DNA of 64,000 nucleotides from Lepas anatifera (GCA_034440635.1 JAOTON010000202.1:372001-436000), one strand, 5' to 3'. Shown: positions 43,845 to 56,888, counted from the stretch's first letter. The notes: generated by a model from the sequence alone, not told the origin. Program-made: numbers and translations.

Positions 43845-46800
43845 ATGGGTTCAATTCTGCAATGGAACACAAATGGCCTTATCGGGAAATTCCCGCTTTT
43901 TTCATCAATATTTGCTAAGAAAAAACCGGCACTAGCAGCATTACAAGAGACCCACTTTACTGATAAAGATAACGATAAATACAAAATTTCGGGTTACTCT
44001 TGGTATCGCCATAACGTAAACGCTGCTGTCCGTAAAGGAGGCACAGCCATCCTAATAGAAATAGCATCCCGCACAGTCACGTGCATCTGGCAGCATCACT
44101 GGACTGTGCAGCTGTTAGCCTGAAAATACAACACGTCCAATTGACGGTTGTTTCAATGTACATATCCCCCTGCGACCCTGATCCAACGGATCGGGAACTC
44201 ACACAACTATTTAATCAAATAAACGGGCCTTTGTTATTACTTGGAGACTTGAATGGTCACCACCCATCCTGGGGCAGCGCCACGCCAAACCGTAGAGGTG
44301 AAATTATATATGACGCAATAGGTTTTCAAAATTTAGTTATCCTAAATAACGGCGCACCAACCCGCCAAGCAACGCAAAGCGGACATTTAGACTCAGCCAT
44401 TGATATTTCGTGCTGCACGCCTAGAATTGCGTCACTGTTTACCTGGGATGTCGAAGACAACCCAGGCATGAGCGATCACCTCCCAATCAAAATTAATGTC
44501 CCCCAAGGAGCACTCGACTGCGTTGTTCTGTTTACCCCTTCCTGGAATCTAAAAAGAGCGGACTGGACAAAATTTGAGGCAGAGGTCGACCTCACACTGG
44601 TCACCGAAGGCGACACACACCAGGCAGACATTGAATTAATACTAAGAGCCATAAACGCAGCAGCACAAGTAGCAATACCAAAAACCAGAGGACCCCGAAA
44701 GAAAAACGGAGCCCCATGGTGGAACGCAGAGACGGCACACGCCAAAGCTCAAATGTTAAGAGCCCGCAAGGCATATGAGAGGAGGGCACGCAGCCCTACT
44801 CGGTCCGCACTTCGGGCAGCAAAAGAACACTTTCGAAACACGTGCAAGCGGGTTCAAAAGGACAGTTTCAACTCTTTTGCCTCCAAATTCAACCGCTTCA
44901 CTCCCACCACCAAGTTTGGAAAACCATTAGAGCTTTCTCTGCGAAGCGACCACCCCGTGGACCTTTCCCTCAACGACAAATAGCTGGCCAACCCATCACC
45001 GAACCTAAGGAAGTCATGGATAAATTTGCTGATCATTACGCCAGTGTCGCAGCTAATAACTCATACAGCCAGCGCTCCAAAGACCAGGCAGAATGGTGCA
45101 AAAAGCACACATTCATCAATTATGGTAATCAAGAGTATTATAACGTACCATTTACAATGACCGAGCTAAATTACGCCATTAGCAAGTGTGGAAACACTGC
45201 AGTGGGCCCTGACGAAATTCACTACTCTTTCTTCAGGCACCTCAGCCAAACAGCACTAAAGTACCTGCTTTCGGCCATTAACAACATGTTTCTTAGCGAC
45301 TCTTTCCCCACATCGTGGCGAGAGAGTATTATCATTCCCCTTCCAAAACCTGGCAAAGAAAAACAGACCCAAAAGGTTATCGCCCAATTTCGCTTACTAG
45401 CTGTGCTAGCAAGCTTGTCGAGCACATGGTAAACGTTAGACTTCACGAGATCCTCGAAAAGAAGCTTGATGCTATGCAATCAGGCTTCCGGCGCGGGCCA
45501 GCCACTACTGACAATTTGGTGAAACTAGTCAGTGACATCCAGAATGGCTTTTACAAAAAGCAAGCAACAATAGCTGCATTCTTAGACATTAAATCGGCGT
45601 TCGATCGCGTACAAAAAGACGCCCTTTTGTTTAAATTAAGCAAGCTAGGAATTCGTGGCCACCTTGCAAAATTCATTGAAAACTTCCTCAAGGACCAAAA
45701 ATTTAAAGTCCGTTGTGGCACCACATTCTCCTACCTGGCAACCCATGACCAAGGCACACCCCAGGGTAGCGTTCTGTCCCCCACCCTCTTTTTAGTAACG
45801 ATCAATGATCTCTTCGCCAAAAAGCTACCGCCTGGAATAAATTACTCCCTCTTTGCGGACGATGTTGCCATTTGGAAAGCCACTGCAATCGATACCAGGC
45901 GGTATAATGAACCAGAATTTCAACATGCAACTACGCAGTTGCAGGATAGCTTAAACGACATCAATAATTGGTGTAGTTTAATGGGTCTATCACTCTCGGC
46001 GGAAAAATCATCCGTCGTTGTCTTTGCTAGAGCGCATTCCAGACACGACCCTCCACGGCTCCAAATCTTGGGTAAACCTATTGAATGCACCAATAGCTTC
46101 AAATTCTTGGGCGTCACCCTAGATTCCCGTTTGAGTTTCAATGAGCATATCACCAACGTCGTCTCTAGCTGTCAAAAGCGAGTCAACATTCTCCGCATGC
46201 TCGGCGGCACAGAGTATGGCGGGGATCGAAAGACCCTGCTTATGCTCTACAAGTCCCTGATTCGGTCCATTCTCGAGTATAATTCGTTCGTTTTTGACTC
46301 GACGAACAAGACCAATAAATTAAAGCTAGAGCGAGTCCAAAATGCGAGTATCCGGGCAGCCACAGGCGCGCTCAGAGAATCCCCCATCACCAGCCTGCTA
46401 ACTGATAGCGGGCTATGCCCACTACAGACGCGACGCCCAGCTTATTTCTTACTACATTAAGGTCCAATCCAGTAAGAAAACCACCCGGCAAAACAATGTT
46501 TTGCCCATCCCAGACGAGCAAATAAAGCCACTCTATAGAAGTGGCCCCCATTTAAGCACAGAGTAGCGAAAACCCTGGAAAGCCTCAATCTTGCACTACC
46601 AGCAAGAATAGGCAAACCCACACTCTCCCGCTTCTGGACTCGGAAAGAGCCCAAAGTGGAATTTCTTTTCACTTCCCGTAAAACGGACTTCTCAGAGGAA
46701 GAAGTCTCCCAGAAATTCCTAGAGTTTTGATCTTGTAACGCGGACAAGACCTTTATATTTACAGACGGCTTCAAAATAGTCGAAAAAGTAGGCCTCGGCA

Positions 46801-47343
46801 TCTGGGGGCAAAATATTTGCCTTCAGAAAAGACTTCCGGACAACTGCTCCATCTTCACAGCCGAGGCTGTTGCCATCCTAAATGCATTAGCCAAAATCAG
46901 AACCCAAAATATCAACTCAGCCGTCATCTGTTCAGACTTTAAATCTGTCCTGCAGGCCGTTAGTAACGTAGTCAACCCCAGCCACCACGTTATAGCAGAT
47001 ATTCAGAAAGGTACCGATGATACCCCTGATGTCTCTTTTCTTTGGATCCCGGGCCACTGCAAAATTCAAGGAAATGAGAAGGCCAATAAGAAGGCAAAAA
47101 AGTCCCTAGAACTTAGAGAGATCGCACCCTTAACGTGGTCTGGAGACGATAGCAAAGCTCTCCTCCAGGACACCATCCGGAAGCAAATTCAAAATAACTG
47201 GACCACAAACCATAGCGCCCACCTGTTCTATATCAAGCCTAACATCGGCTACTGGCCCAGTTCCAACCAAAAGAGTCGCCGGCGCGAGGTTATTCTAACC
47301 AGACTCAGAAATGGACACACAAAATTAAATGCCTATTGGAACG
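43845..47343 (+). pseudogene. LINE-A ORF2 (A5), endonuclease to RNase H, broken
   Basis: ATG at 43845 in ACCACCATGG. Frames: 43845-44123 (lost at a 1-A deletion near 44060), 44081-44983 (endonuclease with MSDHLPI), 44842-45432, and 45315-46460 (RT: FLDIKSAFDRV, GTPQGSVLSP, FADDVAIW). Further breaks occur near 44911, 45365 and 46430, plus a stop near 46727. The RNase H is interrupted at 47343 by A6; its last codons are at 56901-57113. Confidence 0.9.
47332..47343. repeat. Target site duplication of A6, left
   Basis: CCTATTGGAACG, repeated at 56889-56900. Joining the flanks restores the RNase H coding order of A5 (ending ...NAYWNAGTCG in other copies). Confidence 0.95.
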
Positions 47344-48149
47344 CAATCAATCAATCAATGGCTTTTTATTAGGCGTTCTGTGCATAGCACCTTTGCCCGC
47401 CTCTAAAGGAGTGTGTGGGAGAATTTTAGAATTTTGTGTGAGGGTAAGCTACGTTAGTCTGTTAATGCAGTGGGAGTTATTTCAAGTAATGGGTTGCAAG
47501 ATATTTTTGCTTGCAAATGGATCGGTCGTGGCAATGGCATAGCCATGCCAAGGGAGGTCTTTTAATAAGTTTAGACCCGCAGAGTGCGAAGGTTATTTCT
47601 GTGGTTGAAGACCTTAAATTTAGAGTTTGAAATTTAGAATTTGGAATTTAGAATTTGAAATTTAGAATTTGGAATTTAAAATTTAGAATTTTGTGTGTCA
47701 GCTATTGATGTCCGCTTGTATACGTTACTCGAAAACCTCCGTTAACTCAATAATTTCGTATTTTAGAAAGTGCACTAAACACCTGGCCAGGGTGCCGCGA
47801 ATTTACCCTGCAACCCGGAGGTGCAGTTGCAGCTCCCCTCTCCGGCTGGGCAGCCGCGCGCAGAGAAAGAAGTGTGAGAGGATAGTTAGATTGTTAGTAA
47901 GAGTATAGGTGTGGTTAGTATAGACCCGCAGTGAAAGGTATCACTGCGGTGAAGAAATCTAACCTAGCTAGCCTAACCTGATTTCAAAGTTAGCCTAACA
48001 TAACCTATCCTTAGCCTACAATGAACCATTTAAAGGTTACAAAACTATTGCTTAAATTTCGCAGTTGATCATCTATGATTGGAAAATAGGCAAGCCCTAC
48101 TTTGGGGGTGCACCATGCACCCTCCATCATATATACTGGGAGGGGTGAT

Positions 48150-51100
48150 TTATAGAAACTTCTCTAGCCCAGAGTCCTTTAGAAATGTAAAGACTTTTTC
48201 GAGAAGTTCAGGATGGTCGTTACCGAGCAGAGTTTTTAGGTCTACAGGGATGTTTTGGATTCGGCAGTAATCTAGCATGGGTTGCCGATGGGTATTGTGC
48301 TGGGGACAATCGATGAGAATGTGATGGGGATACTCCATTGCGTCGCAGGTACCACAGGTACCCGCGTTCCAATAGGCATTTAATTTTGTGTGTCCATTTC
48401 TGAGTCTGGTTAGAATAACCTCGCGCCGGCGACTCTTTTGGTTTGAACTGGGCCAGTAGCCGATGTTAGGCTTGATATTGAATAGCTGGGCGCTGTGGTT
48501 TGTAGTCCAGTTATTTTGAATTTGCTTCCGGATGGTATCCTGGAGGAGAGCTTTGCTATCGTCTCCAGACCACGTTAAGGGTGCGATCTTTCTAAGTTCT
48601 AGGGACTTTTTTGCCTGCTCATCGGCCTTCTCATTTCCTTGAATTTTGCAATGGCCCGGGATCCAAAGAAAAGAGACATCAGGGGTATCATCGATACCTT
48701 TCTGAATATCTGCTATAACGTGGTGGCTGGGGTTGACTACGTTACTGACGGCCTGCAGGACAGATTTAGAGTCTGAACAGATGACGGCTGAGTTTATATT
48801 TTGGGTTCTGATTATGGCTATTGCATTTAGGATGGCAACAGCCTCGGCTGTGAAGATGGAGCAGTTGTCCGGAAGTCTTTTCTGAAGGCAAATATTTTGC
48901 CCCCAGATGCCGAGGCCTACTTTTTCGCCTATTTTGGAGCCGTCTGTAAATATAAAGGTCTTGTCCGCGTTACAAGATCGGAACTCTAGGAATTTTTGGG
49001 AGACTTCTTCCTCTGAGAAGTCCGTTTTACGGGAAGTGGAAAGAAATTCCACTTTGGGCTCTTTCCGAGTCCAGAAGCGGGAGAGTGGGGGGTTTGCCTA
49101 TTGTCGCTGGCAGTGCAAGATATAGGCTTTCCAGGGTTTTCGCTACTCTGTGCTTAAATGGGGGCCACTTCTGTAGAGTGGCTTTATTTGCTCGTCTGGG
49201 ATGGGCAAAACATTGTTTTGCCGGGTGATTTTCGGTGGATTGAACCTTGATGTAGTAAGAAATAAGCTGGGCGTCGCGTCTTATCTGTAGTGGGCACAGC
49301 CCGCTATCAGTTAGCAGGCTGGTGATGGGGGATTCTCCGAGCGCGCCTGTGGCTGCCCGGATACTGGCGTTTTGGACTCACTCTAGCTTTAATTTATTGG
49401 TCTTGTTCGTCGAGTCAAAAACGAACGAATTATATTCGAGAATGAACCGAATCAGGGACTTGTAGAGCATAAGCAGGGTCTTTCGATCCCCGCTATACTC
49501 TGTGCCGCCGAGCATGCGGAGAATGTTGACTCGCTTTTGACAGCTAGAGACGACTTTGGTGATGTGCTCATTGAAACTCAATCGGGAATCTAGGGTGACG
49601 CCCAAGAATTTGAAGCTATTGGTGCATTCAATATGTTTACCCGAGATTTGGAGCCGTGGAGGGTCGTGTCTGGAATGCGCTCTGGCAAAGACAACGACTG
49701 ATGATTTTTCCGCCGAGAGAGATAGACCCATTAAACTACACCAATTATTGATGTCGTTTAGGCTATCCTGCAACTGCGTAGTTGCGTGTTGGAATTCTGG
49801 TTCGTTATACCGCCTGGTATCGATTGCAGTGGTTTTCCAAATGGCGACATCGTCCGCAAAGAGGGAGTAATTTATTCCAGGCGGTAGCTTTTTGGCGAAG
49901 AGATCATTGATCATTACTAAAAAGAGGGTGGGGCACAGAACGCTACCCTGGGGTGTGCCTTGGTCCTGGGTTGCCAGGTAGGAGAATGTGGTGCCACAAC
50001 GGACTTTAAATTTTCGGTCCTTGAGAAAGTTTTCAATGAATTTTGCAAGGTGGCCACGAATTCCTAGCTTGCTTAATTTAACCCTCGCCCCACCGGGGGG
50101 CCATCGATGGCCCCCTAAGGTTTTTCCGGGATAGCAGAAAAACGACGAGGCGCAGCACCGCGGTTGAGGGGTCTACCTCTCACTGCATCATTTTCTCATC
50201 ATCCCTGAAATTTTTTACCCCAGGTCATCCAAGGTCAGGTCACCAGACGAGGTCAACCAAGGTCACCTCACTTCACCTTTCGAGCTCTGTAAGAGCTACA
50301 TTTCAAAGTCGATCGATTTGAAACTTCCTACACTTCATGACCCCTCCAGGGTCTACAAGGTGTATATCCGGGATTTTTCGATTTCGTGCCCTGAGGTCAG
50401 GTCACGAGGCGACCTCTCCCATTGGAAAAGCATGGGGAAAAGCTATTTCATGATATAAAAGCCACAAAAATGATTGCAAATACTCAGACTGCTCAGAACA
50501 ACGTTTTTGGACACCCTTTCACGGATCCCAGGGGTCATATTTGCCCTTTCACTTTTCCAAGGTCATCCAAGGTCACCCGAGGTCAAAAACAGTATTTTGA
50601 CAATAACTTTTGACCTAATTGAGCTAGAGCGGTGAAACAAACACCATTGTGTTTGTCTTGTCACTGGCTTTCATTTGATATACGGCAAGGTCACTTTTTG
50701 ACCTTTCGTGACCTCAGGTCATATTAGGTCACGAGGTGACCTCTGGCGGTCAAACCACTGGCGGGAGGTCTTTACGTTCCACATAGGGGAAATAGTACTG
50801 GCAATTTGCTATCAAATGTACTTTACCAGGCCTCAATAGCTCTAATGACATAAGAGTTATGCCCAGTTTGCTTAATCATTGCATATTTGAGTGAAAATAG
50901 CCGATCTTGACCTAATTTGACCTCTGGAGGTCAAACCATTGACCTGAGCCCTAAAACATGCAAAGTAATTTCTTACTGAATTCACGCGAGCTTTCTATTG
51001 CACTTTGCTGATTTGCGCTAACCCCCATATTTTCGGAGTTAGAGGGGGGCCATCGATGGCCCCTTCGGTGGGGCGAAGGTGGCGCCGGACCCCCGGTGGG

Positions 51101-52898
51101 GCGCGGGTTAAACAAAAGGGCGTCTTTTTGTACGCGATCGAACGCCGATTTAATGTCTAAGAATGCAGCTATTGTTACTTGCTTTTGTAAAAGCCATTTC
51201 GGATGTCACTGACTAGTTTCACCAAATTGTCAGTGGTGGCTCGCCCGCGCCGGAAGCCTGATTGCATAGCATCAAGCTTCTTTTCGAGGATCTCGTGAAG
51301 TCTAACGTTTACCATGCGCTCGACAAGCTTGCTAGCACAGCTAGTAAGCGAAATTGGGCGATAACCTTTTGGGTCTGTTTTTTCTTTGCCAGGTTTTGGA
51401 AGGGGGACGATAATACTCTCTCGCCACGATGTGGGGAAAGAGTCGCTAAGAAACATGTTGTTAATGGCCGAAAGCAGGTACTTTAGTGCTGTTTGGCTGA
51501 GGTGCCTGAAGAAAGAGTAGTGAATTTCGTCAGGGCCCACTGCAGTGTTTCCACACTTGCTAATGGCGTAATTTAGCTCGGTCATTGTAAATGGTACATT
51601 ATAATACTCTTGATTACCATAATTGATGAATGTGTGCTTTTGCACCATTCTGCCTGGTCTTTGGAGCGCTGGCTGTATGAGTTATTAGCTGCGACACTGG
51701 CGTAATGATCAGCAAATTTATCCATGACTTCCTTAGGTTCGGTGATTGGTTGGCTAGCTATTTCTAGTTGAGGGAAAGGTCCACGGGGTGGTCGCCTCGC
51801 AGAGAAAGCTCTAATGGTTTTCCAAACTTGGGTGGAGGGAGTGAAGCGGTTGAATTTGGAGGCAAAAGAGTTGAAACTGTCCTTTTGAACCCGCTTGCAC
51901 GTGTTTCGAAAGTGTTCTTTTGCTGCCCGAAGTGCGGATCGAGTAGGGCTGTGTGCCCTCCTCTCATATGCCTTGCGGGCTCTAATCATTTGAGCTTTGG
52001 CGTGTGCCGTCTCTGCGTTCCACCATGGGGCTCCGTTTTTCTTTCGGGGTCCTCTGGTTTTTGGTTTTGCTACTTGTGCTGCTGAGCTTATGGCTCTTAG
52101 TATTAATTCAATGTCTGCCGAGTGTGGGTCACCTTCGGTGACCAGTGTGAGGTCGACCTCTGCCTCAAATTTTGTCCAGTCCGCTCGTTTTAGACTCCAG
52201 GAAGGGGAAAACAGATCAACGCGGTCGAGTGCTCCTTGGGGGACATTGATTTTGATTGGGAGGTGATCGCTCATGCCTGGGTTGTCTTCGACATCCCAGG
52301 TAAACAGTGACGCAATTCTAGGCGTGCAGCACGAAATATCAATGGCTGAGTCTGAATATCCGCTTTGCGTTGCTTGGCGGGTTGGTGCGCCGTTATTTAG
52401 GATAACTAGATTTTGAAAACCTATTGCGTCATATATAATTTCACCTCTACGGTTTGGCATGGCGCTGCCCCAGGATGGGTGGTGACCATTCAAATCTCCA
52501 AGTAATAACAAAGGCCCGTTAATTTGATTAAATAGTTGTGCGAGTTCCCGATCCGTTGGATCAGGGTCGCGAGGGGATATGTATATTGAGACAATCGTCA
52601 ATTGGACGTGTTGTATTTTCAAACTAATAGCTACACAGTCCAGTGATGTTACCAAAGGCACGTGACTGTGTGGGATGCTATTTTCTATTAGGATGGCTGT
52701 GCCTCCCTTACGGACAGCAGCGTTTACGTTATGGCGATACCAAGAGTAACCCGAGATTTTGTATTTATAGTTATCTTTATCAGTAAAGTGGGTCTCTTGT
52801 AATGCTGCTAGTGCCGGTTTTTTCTCAGCAAATATTGATGAAAAAAGCGGGAATTTCCCGATAAGGCCATTTGTATTCCATTGCAGAATTGAACCCAT
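48150..52898 (-). pseudogene. LINE-A ORF2 (A6), split by TTAA element a
   Basis: ATG at 52898. Endonuclease and connector open for 438 codons to 51582; a 1-nt loss near 51640 shifts the frame. RT N-terminal part is at 51175-51648, and element a is inserted at 50082-51107. FADDVAIW and thumb are at 49378-49914, followed by a stop just downstream near 49378. RNase H with all motifs and the Cys/His end is open for 300 codons (48150-49052). It is among the better preserved ORF2 copies apart from the insertion. Confidence 0.9.
50078..51111. mobile_element. TTAA element a (1026 bp), non-autonomous
   Basis: Element proper 50082-51107 with TTAA duplications (50078-50081, 51108-51111). The empty site, GCTTAATTTAAACAAAAGG, is seen in other ORF2 copies. 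The left simple end is CCCTCGCCCCACCGGGGG, then palindrome CCATCGATGG between G- and C-runs, then GGTTTTTCC and GATAGCAGAAAAACG. The right complex end (complement) is CCCGCGCCCCACCGGGGG, a spacer, a second CGCCCCACC, and the same CCATCGATGG palindrome. Many AGGTCA hexamers on both strands. No transposase. A truncated relative (58861-59653) has nearly the same left half. Confidence 0.92.
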
Positions 52899-52906
52899 GG
52901 TGGTTT

Positions 52907-55900
52907 TTAACGTGTGTGCTTAGGGGATCTACGCTTACGAAGGTTATACGAGCACCTGCTGCTGCTGCTATCGCTAGCAGGAGAAACTGGGGTGGAGTGT
53001 CTGGAAAAGCTAATTTTCCTTGCTACGGGTGAGCTGCCGGGGCTGGGGGGTTTCCAGGAGGGGAGCTCTGGAAGTGTTTATAACAGTTTTTGCAGAGCTC
53101 GTCTCTGAAGCACTGCTGGTGTCAGAGACGGTCTCTGTCCCGGACAGCTCGTTGTCAGACTGACTTTTGTCGTCTGACGTTTCAAAGTCACTTGAAAACT
53201 GAAACTGCATATAATGACCTATGAGGTCGGTTTGGGATCCGCAAGTGCGGGTGGTTGGTGCTGTTTGGAAAGAAGCATCGCTTCTTTCGAAGGAGAGAGG
53301 AGCAGTTTCAGTTTGGGTTGAAATGTTTACTTTTTGGATTTTGGTTTGAGTGGCAGCCGTTTTACCCTGAGGGGGTAGGCTGCCACTCGTTAAAGGCCTT
53401 CTCGGAGCCTGCCTTTGGCGGCGCCTGGGAAGGGAGCACCGGTGAATTTAGAGTGCTTGGGGGCAGGTAGCGAGGGGAAATCAGACTTTTCAGTCACTCG
53501 TGCAGAGTGGCTTTGCCACCCTGCTGCTGGCGTCCAGGTCTTCCTGGTGATTTTAGGTGCCTGAGGGGCGGGAGGATTTTCGGTCGGAAGACCTGGCGGA
53601 GAACTAGTGCGGGTCGGGAGATCCTCCCAGCCCGCAGCGGGCGTCCACCTACGCCAAAAAGTGATTGCGCCACGTGGTGGGGGAGGGGGACGGACGGCCT
53701 GATGGGCGCCAAGAAAAGGGGCTCCATTAGGGGGCGGATGTGGCGGCTTGTGTTTTTGGGTGGCTGAGGATGTTTGGAAATGGGGTGTTCCTGGCCGGCT
53801 GTGCTGGGGGCTGCTGTGGTAGCCCTGCTACCACAGCTTTTTGGGACTGTGCGGCTCTTTTCTTTTTGCAGCACTTCTTTGCGGGCCAGGTCAAACGGGA
53901 GCTTTTTTCCTCAGCCAAAACGTTAACTTCTTTTTCTCGGAGCCAGGTCGGGCACTTGGGATTATCTGCCCCATGAGCGCCGCCACAGGCAGCGCACTTG
54001 AGGCTTTTAGGGGTGCAATCTTTAGTGCGGTGCTTAGCACTGCACTTGCCGCATCGTGGGGTGGGGTTCTTGCAGTTGGTTTCTACGTGCCCGTACCTTT
54101 GACAAGTTTGGCAACGAATAGGGGGGGGGTAGTACGGCCTAACTGGGTAGACACAGTCGCCCAGTTTAATTTGGCCGCAGTCATCCCGACACTTTGTGTC
54201 GAAGGTGACAATGAATCTGTGGTCTCGTAGACGTGGGTCTTTTTGCGTAGAATTTTTGTTGGGGTTCAATTTTTTCGAGGGCTAGCACATTTTGACCTTT
54301 AACCCTATTTCCGGCAGGGGGGGCTAATTTTGCCCCCTTCAGGTTTTTCAAGAATATCTCCGAAACGGCTTGCGATAAAACTTTGAAACTTCCTGACTTT
54401 TCCTAAAACTAGTACAGGCAGGTTTTCTGAAATTTTCAAGATTATATATTTACCAGGGGCGGAGCTATGGCTGGGTTTTTGGGGAGGTTCTATCCACAAA
54501 CCAAGTATTATCGTATGCGATGGGTTTTTGTAAAAGGAAGCCGTCTCTGCTGATCCTGATACCAGTTATATGGTTTTATTATATCATTTTTTATGTGAGA
54601 TGATAGTGCATTCACAATTGTCACTATTTCTATTCATCAGGGGCGGTTACAGCAGTTCAAAATGGGGGGGAATGTTATCAAGAAGGACTAAACGTTAGTA
54701 AGTGAGAAGACTGCTTACCGCCGTGTCAGGGCGAATACAATTGGGTATATGAAAATTCAAAATAGTTATAACTTAATTCTAGATTACCAGAGGCGTGTCC
54801 AGTCACTACACATTTTCAAAATGTATATTCCCAGCCAGTATCACCGCCGCGACTCAATATCGTTGTATATTGAAAATGTGTTTCCAATCACCCCCACCTC
54901 CCCACGACGAGTCCTTGATCCGCCTATGTCACCCCCTGTCCCAGAGCTGCCATGGGAGGGTAAAAATTATCAGAAATTAAATTTCAACTAGTCGAGGGAC
55001 TAATATACTCATGCATACCATTCGCATATTGTTGGTATGTATTTTACCCCACTGTTTTACCTTACTGCATCCGCCCCTGATGAGTTTTTCACTTTTTCTC
55101 ATTTATTTATGTGTCAAAGATGCCAAGCAGTATATGACGGCTTCTAATCCGCGTAACAAAAACTTTTTAGGTTGTATATATTTCCCCTCATAGTCCTGGT
55201 CCTGGAACTGCCATTGAATTTCGAATTTTTGCGTAACTCGGGTATATGAAAATTTTGGGTCAATTATTTGTAAATCTGAACTAGTTTTGTGAAAATCGTA
55301 CAACAGAGACAAGGGTTATGGAAAATCTAAAAAATACACAAAAATTGTATATTTTGCACGACCTTTTCCTAAAAAATAAAAATTTTGAAATTTTCTTTTT
55401 TCAAAAAAAAGTTTAGCAGTAGAGGAATCTATGGCACTTTGAATTTTCAAAATCGGCCGGTTAGATTACGAGATCTTAGGGGGGCCGATATTGCCCCCCT
55501 GCCGGAAATAGGGGTAGCCGGGAGCCTGACGGAAATAGGGTTAAAGTCAAACATGTGCTCAAGGTCCACATCAGAGAGATGGGACACTTCCGGGGCATTG
55601 ATGATGCCCCGGTAGAAGTTAAGGGAGTGGTGGACAGAAAAGATGACTGGTTTCGACCCAAAAGTTTTTGTGGCCAGCAGGGCTCGGGTAGATTCCTGAT
55701 TTGAGGTTTTGATCAGGATATCTTTTTGATGCTTGATAATCTCAAAACTACCTTTCACTTTTTGGCTGATGGCCTTATCCAAATTAAAGGTAGACTCTTT
55801 TGCCAAGTTTTGGTGCGCCGAAAGGTAGGTGCCAACCAGCCAAGCTCCGCTTGGCAGGTTGGCTTTGTTCAAACGGGGGCTGGAGGGGCGGAAGAGAGAG

Positions 55901-55911
55901 TTGGAAGCCAT
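52907..55911 (-). pseudogene. LINE-A ORF1 (A6), split by TTAA element d
   Basis: ATG at 55911; stop at 52907-52909. The N-terminal domain is intact to the insertion. After element d (54303-55540) the frame is shifted by an extra A (TTTTTTC near 54270). Zinc knuckles are open in 53727-54269. Further shifts occur near 53900, 53680, 53430 and 53040, and the C-terminal acidic region has a short deletion relative to A1 (CCCCGGCTCCTCCAG repeat). Confidence 0.88.
54299..55544. mobile_element. TTAA element d (1238 bp), non-autonomous
   Basis: Element proper 54303-55540 with TTAA duplications (54299-54302, 55541-55544); the empty site GACCTTTAAAGTCAAAC is seen in other copies. Left simple end CCCTATTTCCGGCAGGGG, then G-run/C-run near-palindrome and GGTTTTTC. 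Right complex end (complement) CCCTATTTCCGTCAGG, spacer, second CCCTATTTCCGGCAGGGG, near-palindrome, CCTAAGATCTCG. The interior differs from the other elements: AT-rich, without AGGTCA arrays, but with CAGGGGCGG motifs (54457, 54638; complement 55075). No transposase. Confidence 0.9.
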
Positions 55912-56888
55912 GGTACGTTTAAGTTTAAATGAGATACTTGGTATTAGCTTTGCTAACACCTTTTGGGTAGAAATGGCTAGAGAAGTTGAATTGAAGAAAG
56001 TGGTCCTAGTTTTACTAGCAAAGCTAATGGGAGTATTAACCTAGCTAGGGTTGGGTGTTGGAGTATTATCCTAACTGGGGAGTGCTTAGAGAAAGCACCT
56101 AGCCTTAGAAAAGTGTGAGCAAAAGGCTGACTCAGCCACTAAGACGGGGTTTAAGTCGGAGGGGAGGCAGGTGCCTCTTCAGGACCTAACAGGGGCCTAG
56201 GTGGCTGACTCAGCCTCTAAAAAGGAGCCTGACTGGGGCCTATGCTTGTGAATCCCTAGGGGCAGGTACCGTGGTACCCTTGCACAGACGCAGCCCGGGT
56301 GGAGGGTTTGGGAGGGGACCCGCTTCTATTAAGCGGGGTTGAAAGTGAGTTGGCCTTGCGTTATAGGGATTTTAGCAATGGAGGACCGATAGGTCCAGCC
56401 AAAGCCACACGCCCAAGGACTGACGAGGTCCAACAAGCGTGCTCACCCCGGGACAAACGTCCCACCACTCGGGTTTCCGGCCGAAGAGTAAAAGAGATAG
56501 TAGAGAAAGAGTAGGGTTATGGGACTGAGAAGACGAGGTACCAGGTGGCCGGAATCCAAGAAACCAAGACCACCTGGACCGATAAGGTAATTACCGAAAA
56601 GACCAGCTGACGTCCAACAGCACCACACCAACCAGCTGTAAAAACAGCGGCTGGTGAGGCCGGCTGGAGTCAAAGTACCGCACCGACCAGCTGTAAAAAC
56701 AGTGGTCGGTGGGACAGACTGGTCGCAGCGAAGACTCGAGCCGGGAGCAGGTCTTGAAAAAGTCTTCTACTCCTTCTTCTTATCTTCGCAGCAGGAAACG
56801 CAGCAAGCAGCAACGACAGCAAGCAGCAACGACACCAGACCTGCCGGCAAACGCTCAAGCAGGGTGTCAGTCAGGCAAGCCTCTCCGT
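55912..56888 (-). promoter_or_regulatory. LINE-A 5'UTR (A6), complete
   Basis: About 0.98 kb from the 5' end to the ORF1 ATG. In transcription order from 56888: the GGCTTGCC start, CAGCAAG-type short repeats, the two hairpins, a stretch with antisense and sense open frames of about 70 codons that lack ATG starts, GGTACCGTGGTACC, the paired TGAGTCA palindromes, and a GTGCTTTCTCTAAGCAC hairpin. The promoter is presumably internal, as in other LINEs. Confidence 0.6.

Larger units (their letters stand above)
41093..47343 (+). mobile_element. LINE-A copy A5, 5' part
   Basis: Starts at AGGCTTGCCTGACTGAC within the satellite, so the 5' end is complete. 5'UTR to 42072, ORF1, ORF2 into RNase H, where A6 inserted at CCTATTGGAACG (47332-47343). 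The remaining 3' end is at 56889-57867. No clear target duplication of A5 itself was found. Confidence 0.9.
47344..56888 (-). mobile_element. LINE-A copy A6, full length, carrying TTAA elements a and d
   Basis: Minus-strand LINE-A with (ATTG)n tail (47344-47357), 3'UTR with AATTTAG array (about 47617-47692), ORF2, ORF1, and a complete 5'UTR ending with GGCTTGCC and 8 extra bases. Removing the two TTAA insertions and their duplications leaves about 7.27 kb, which I use as the family length. Inserted into A5 RNase H. Confidence 0.95.
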
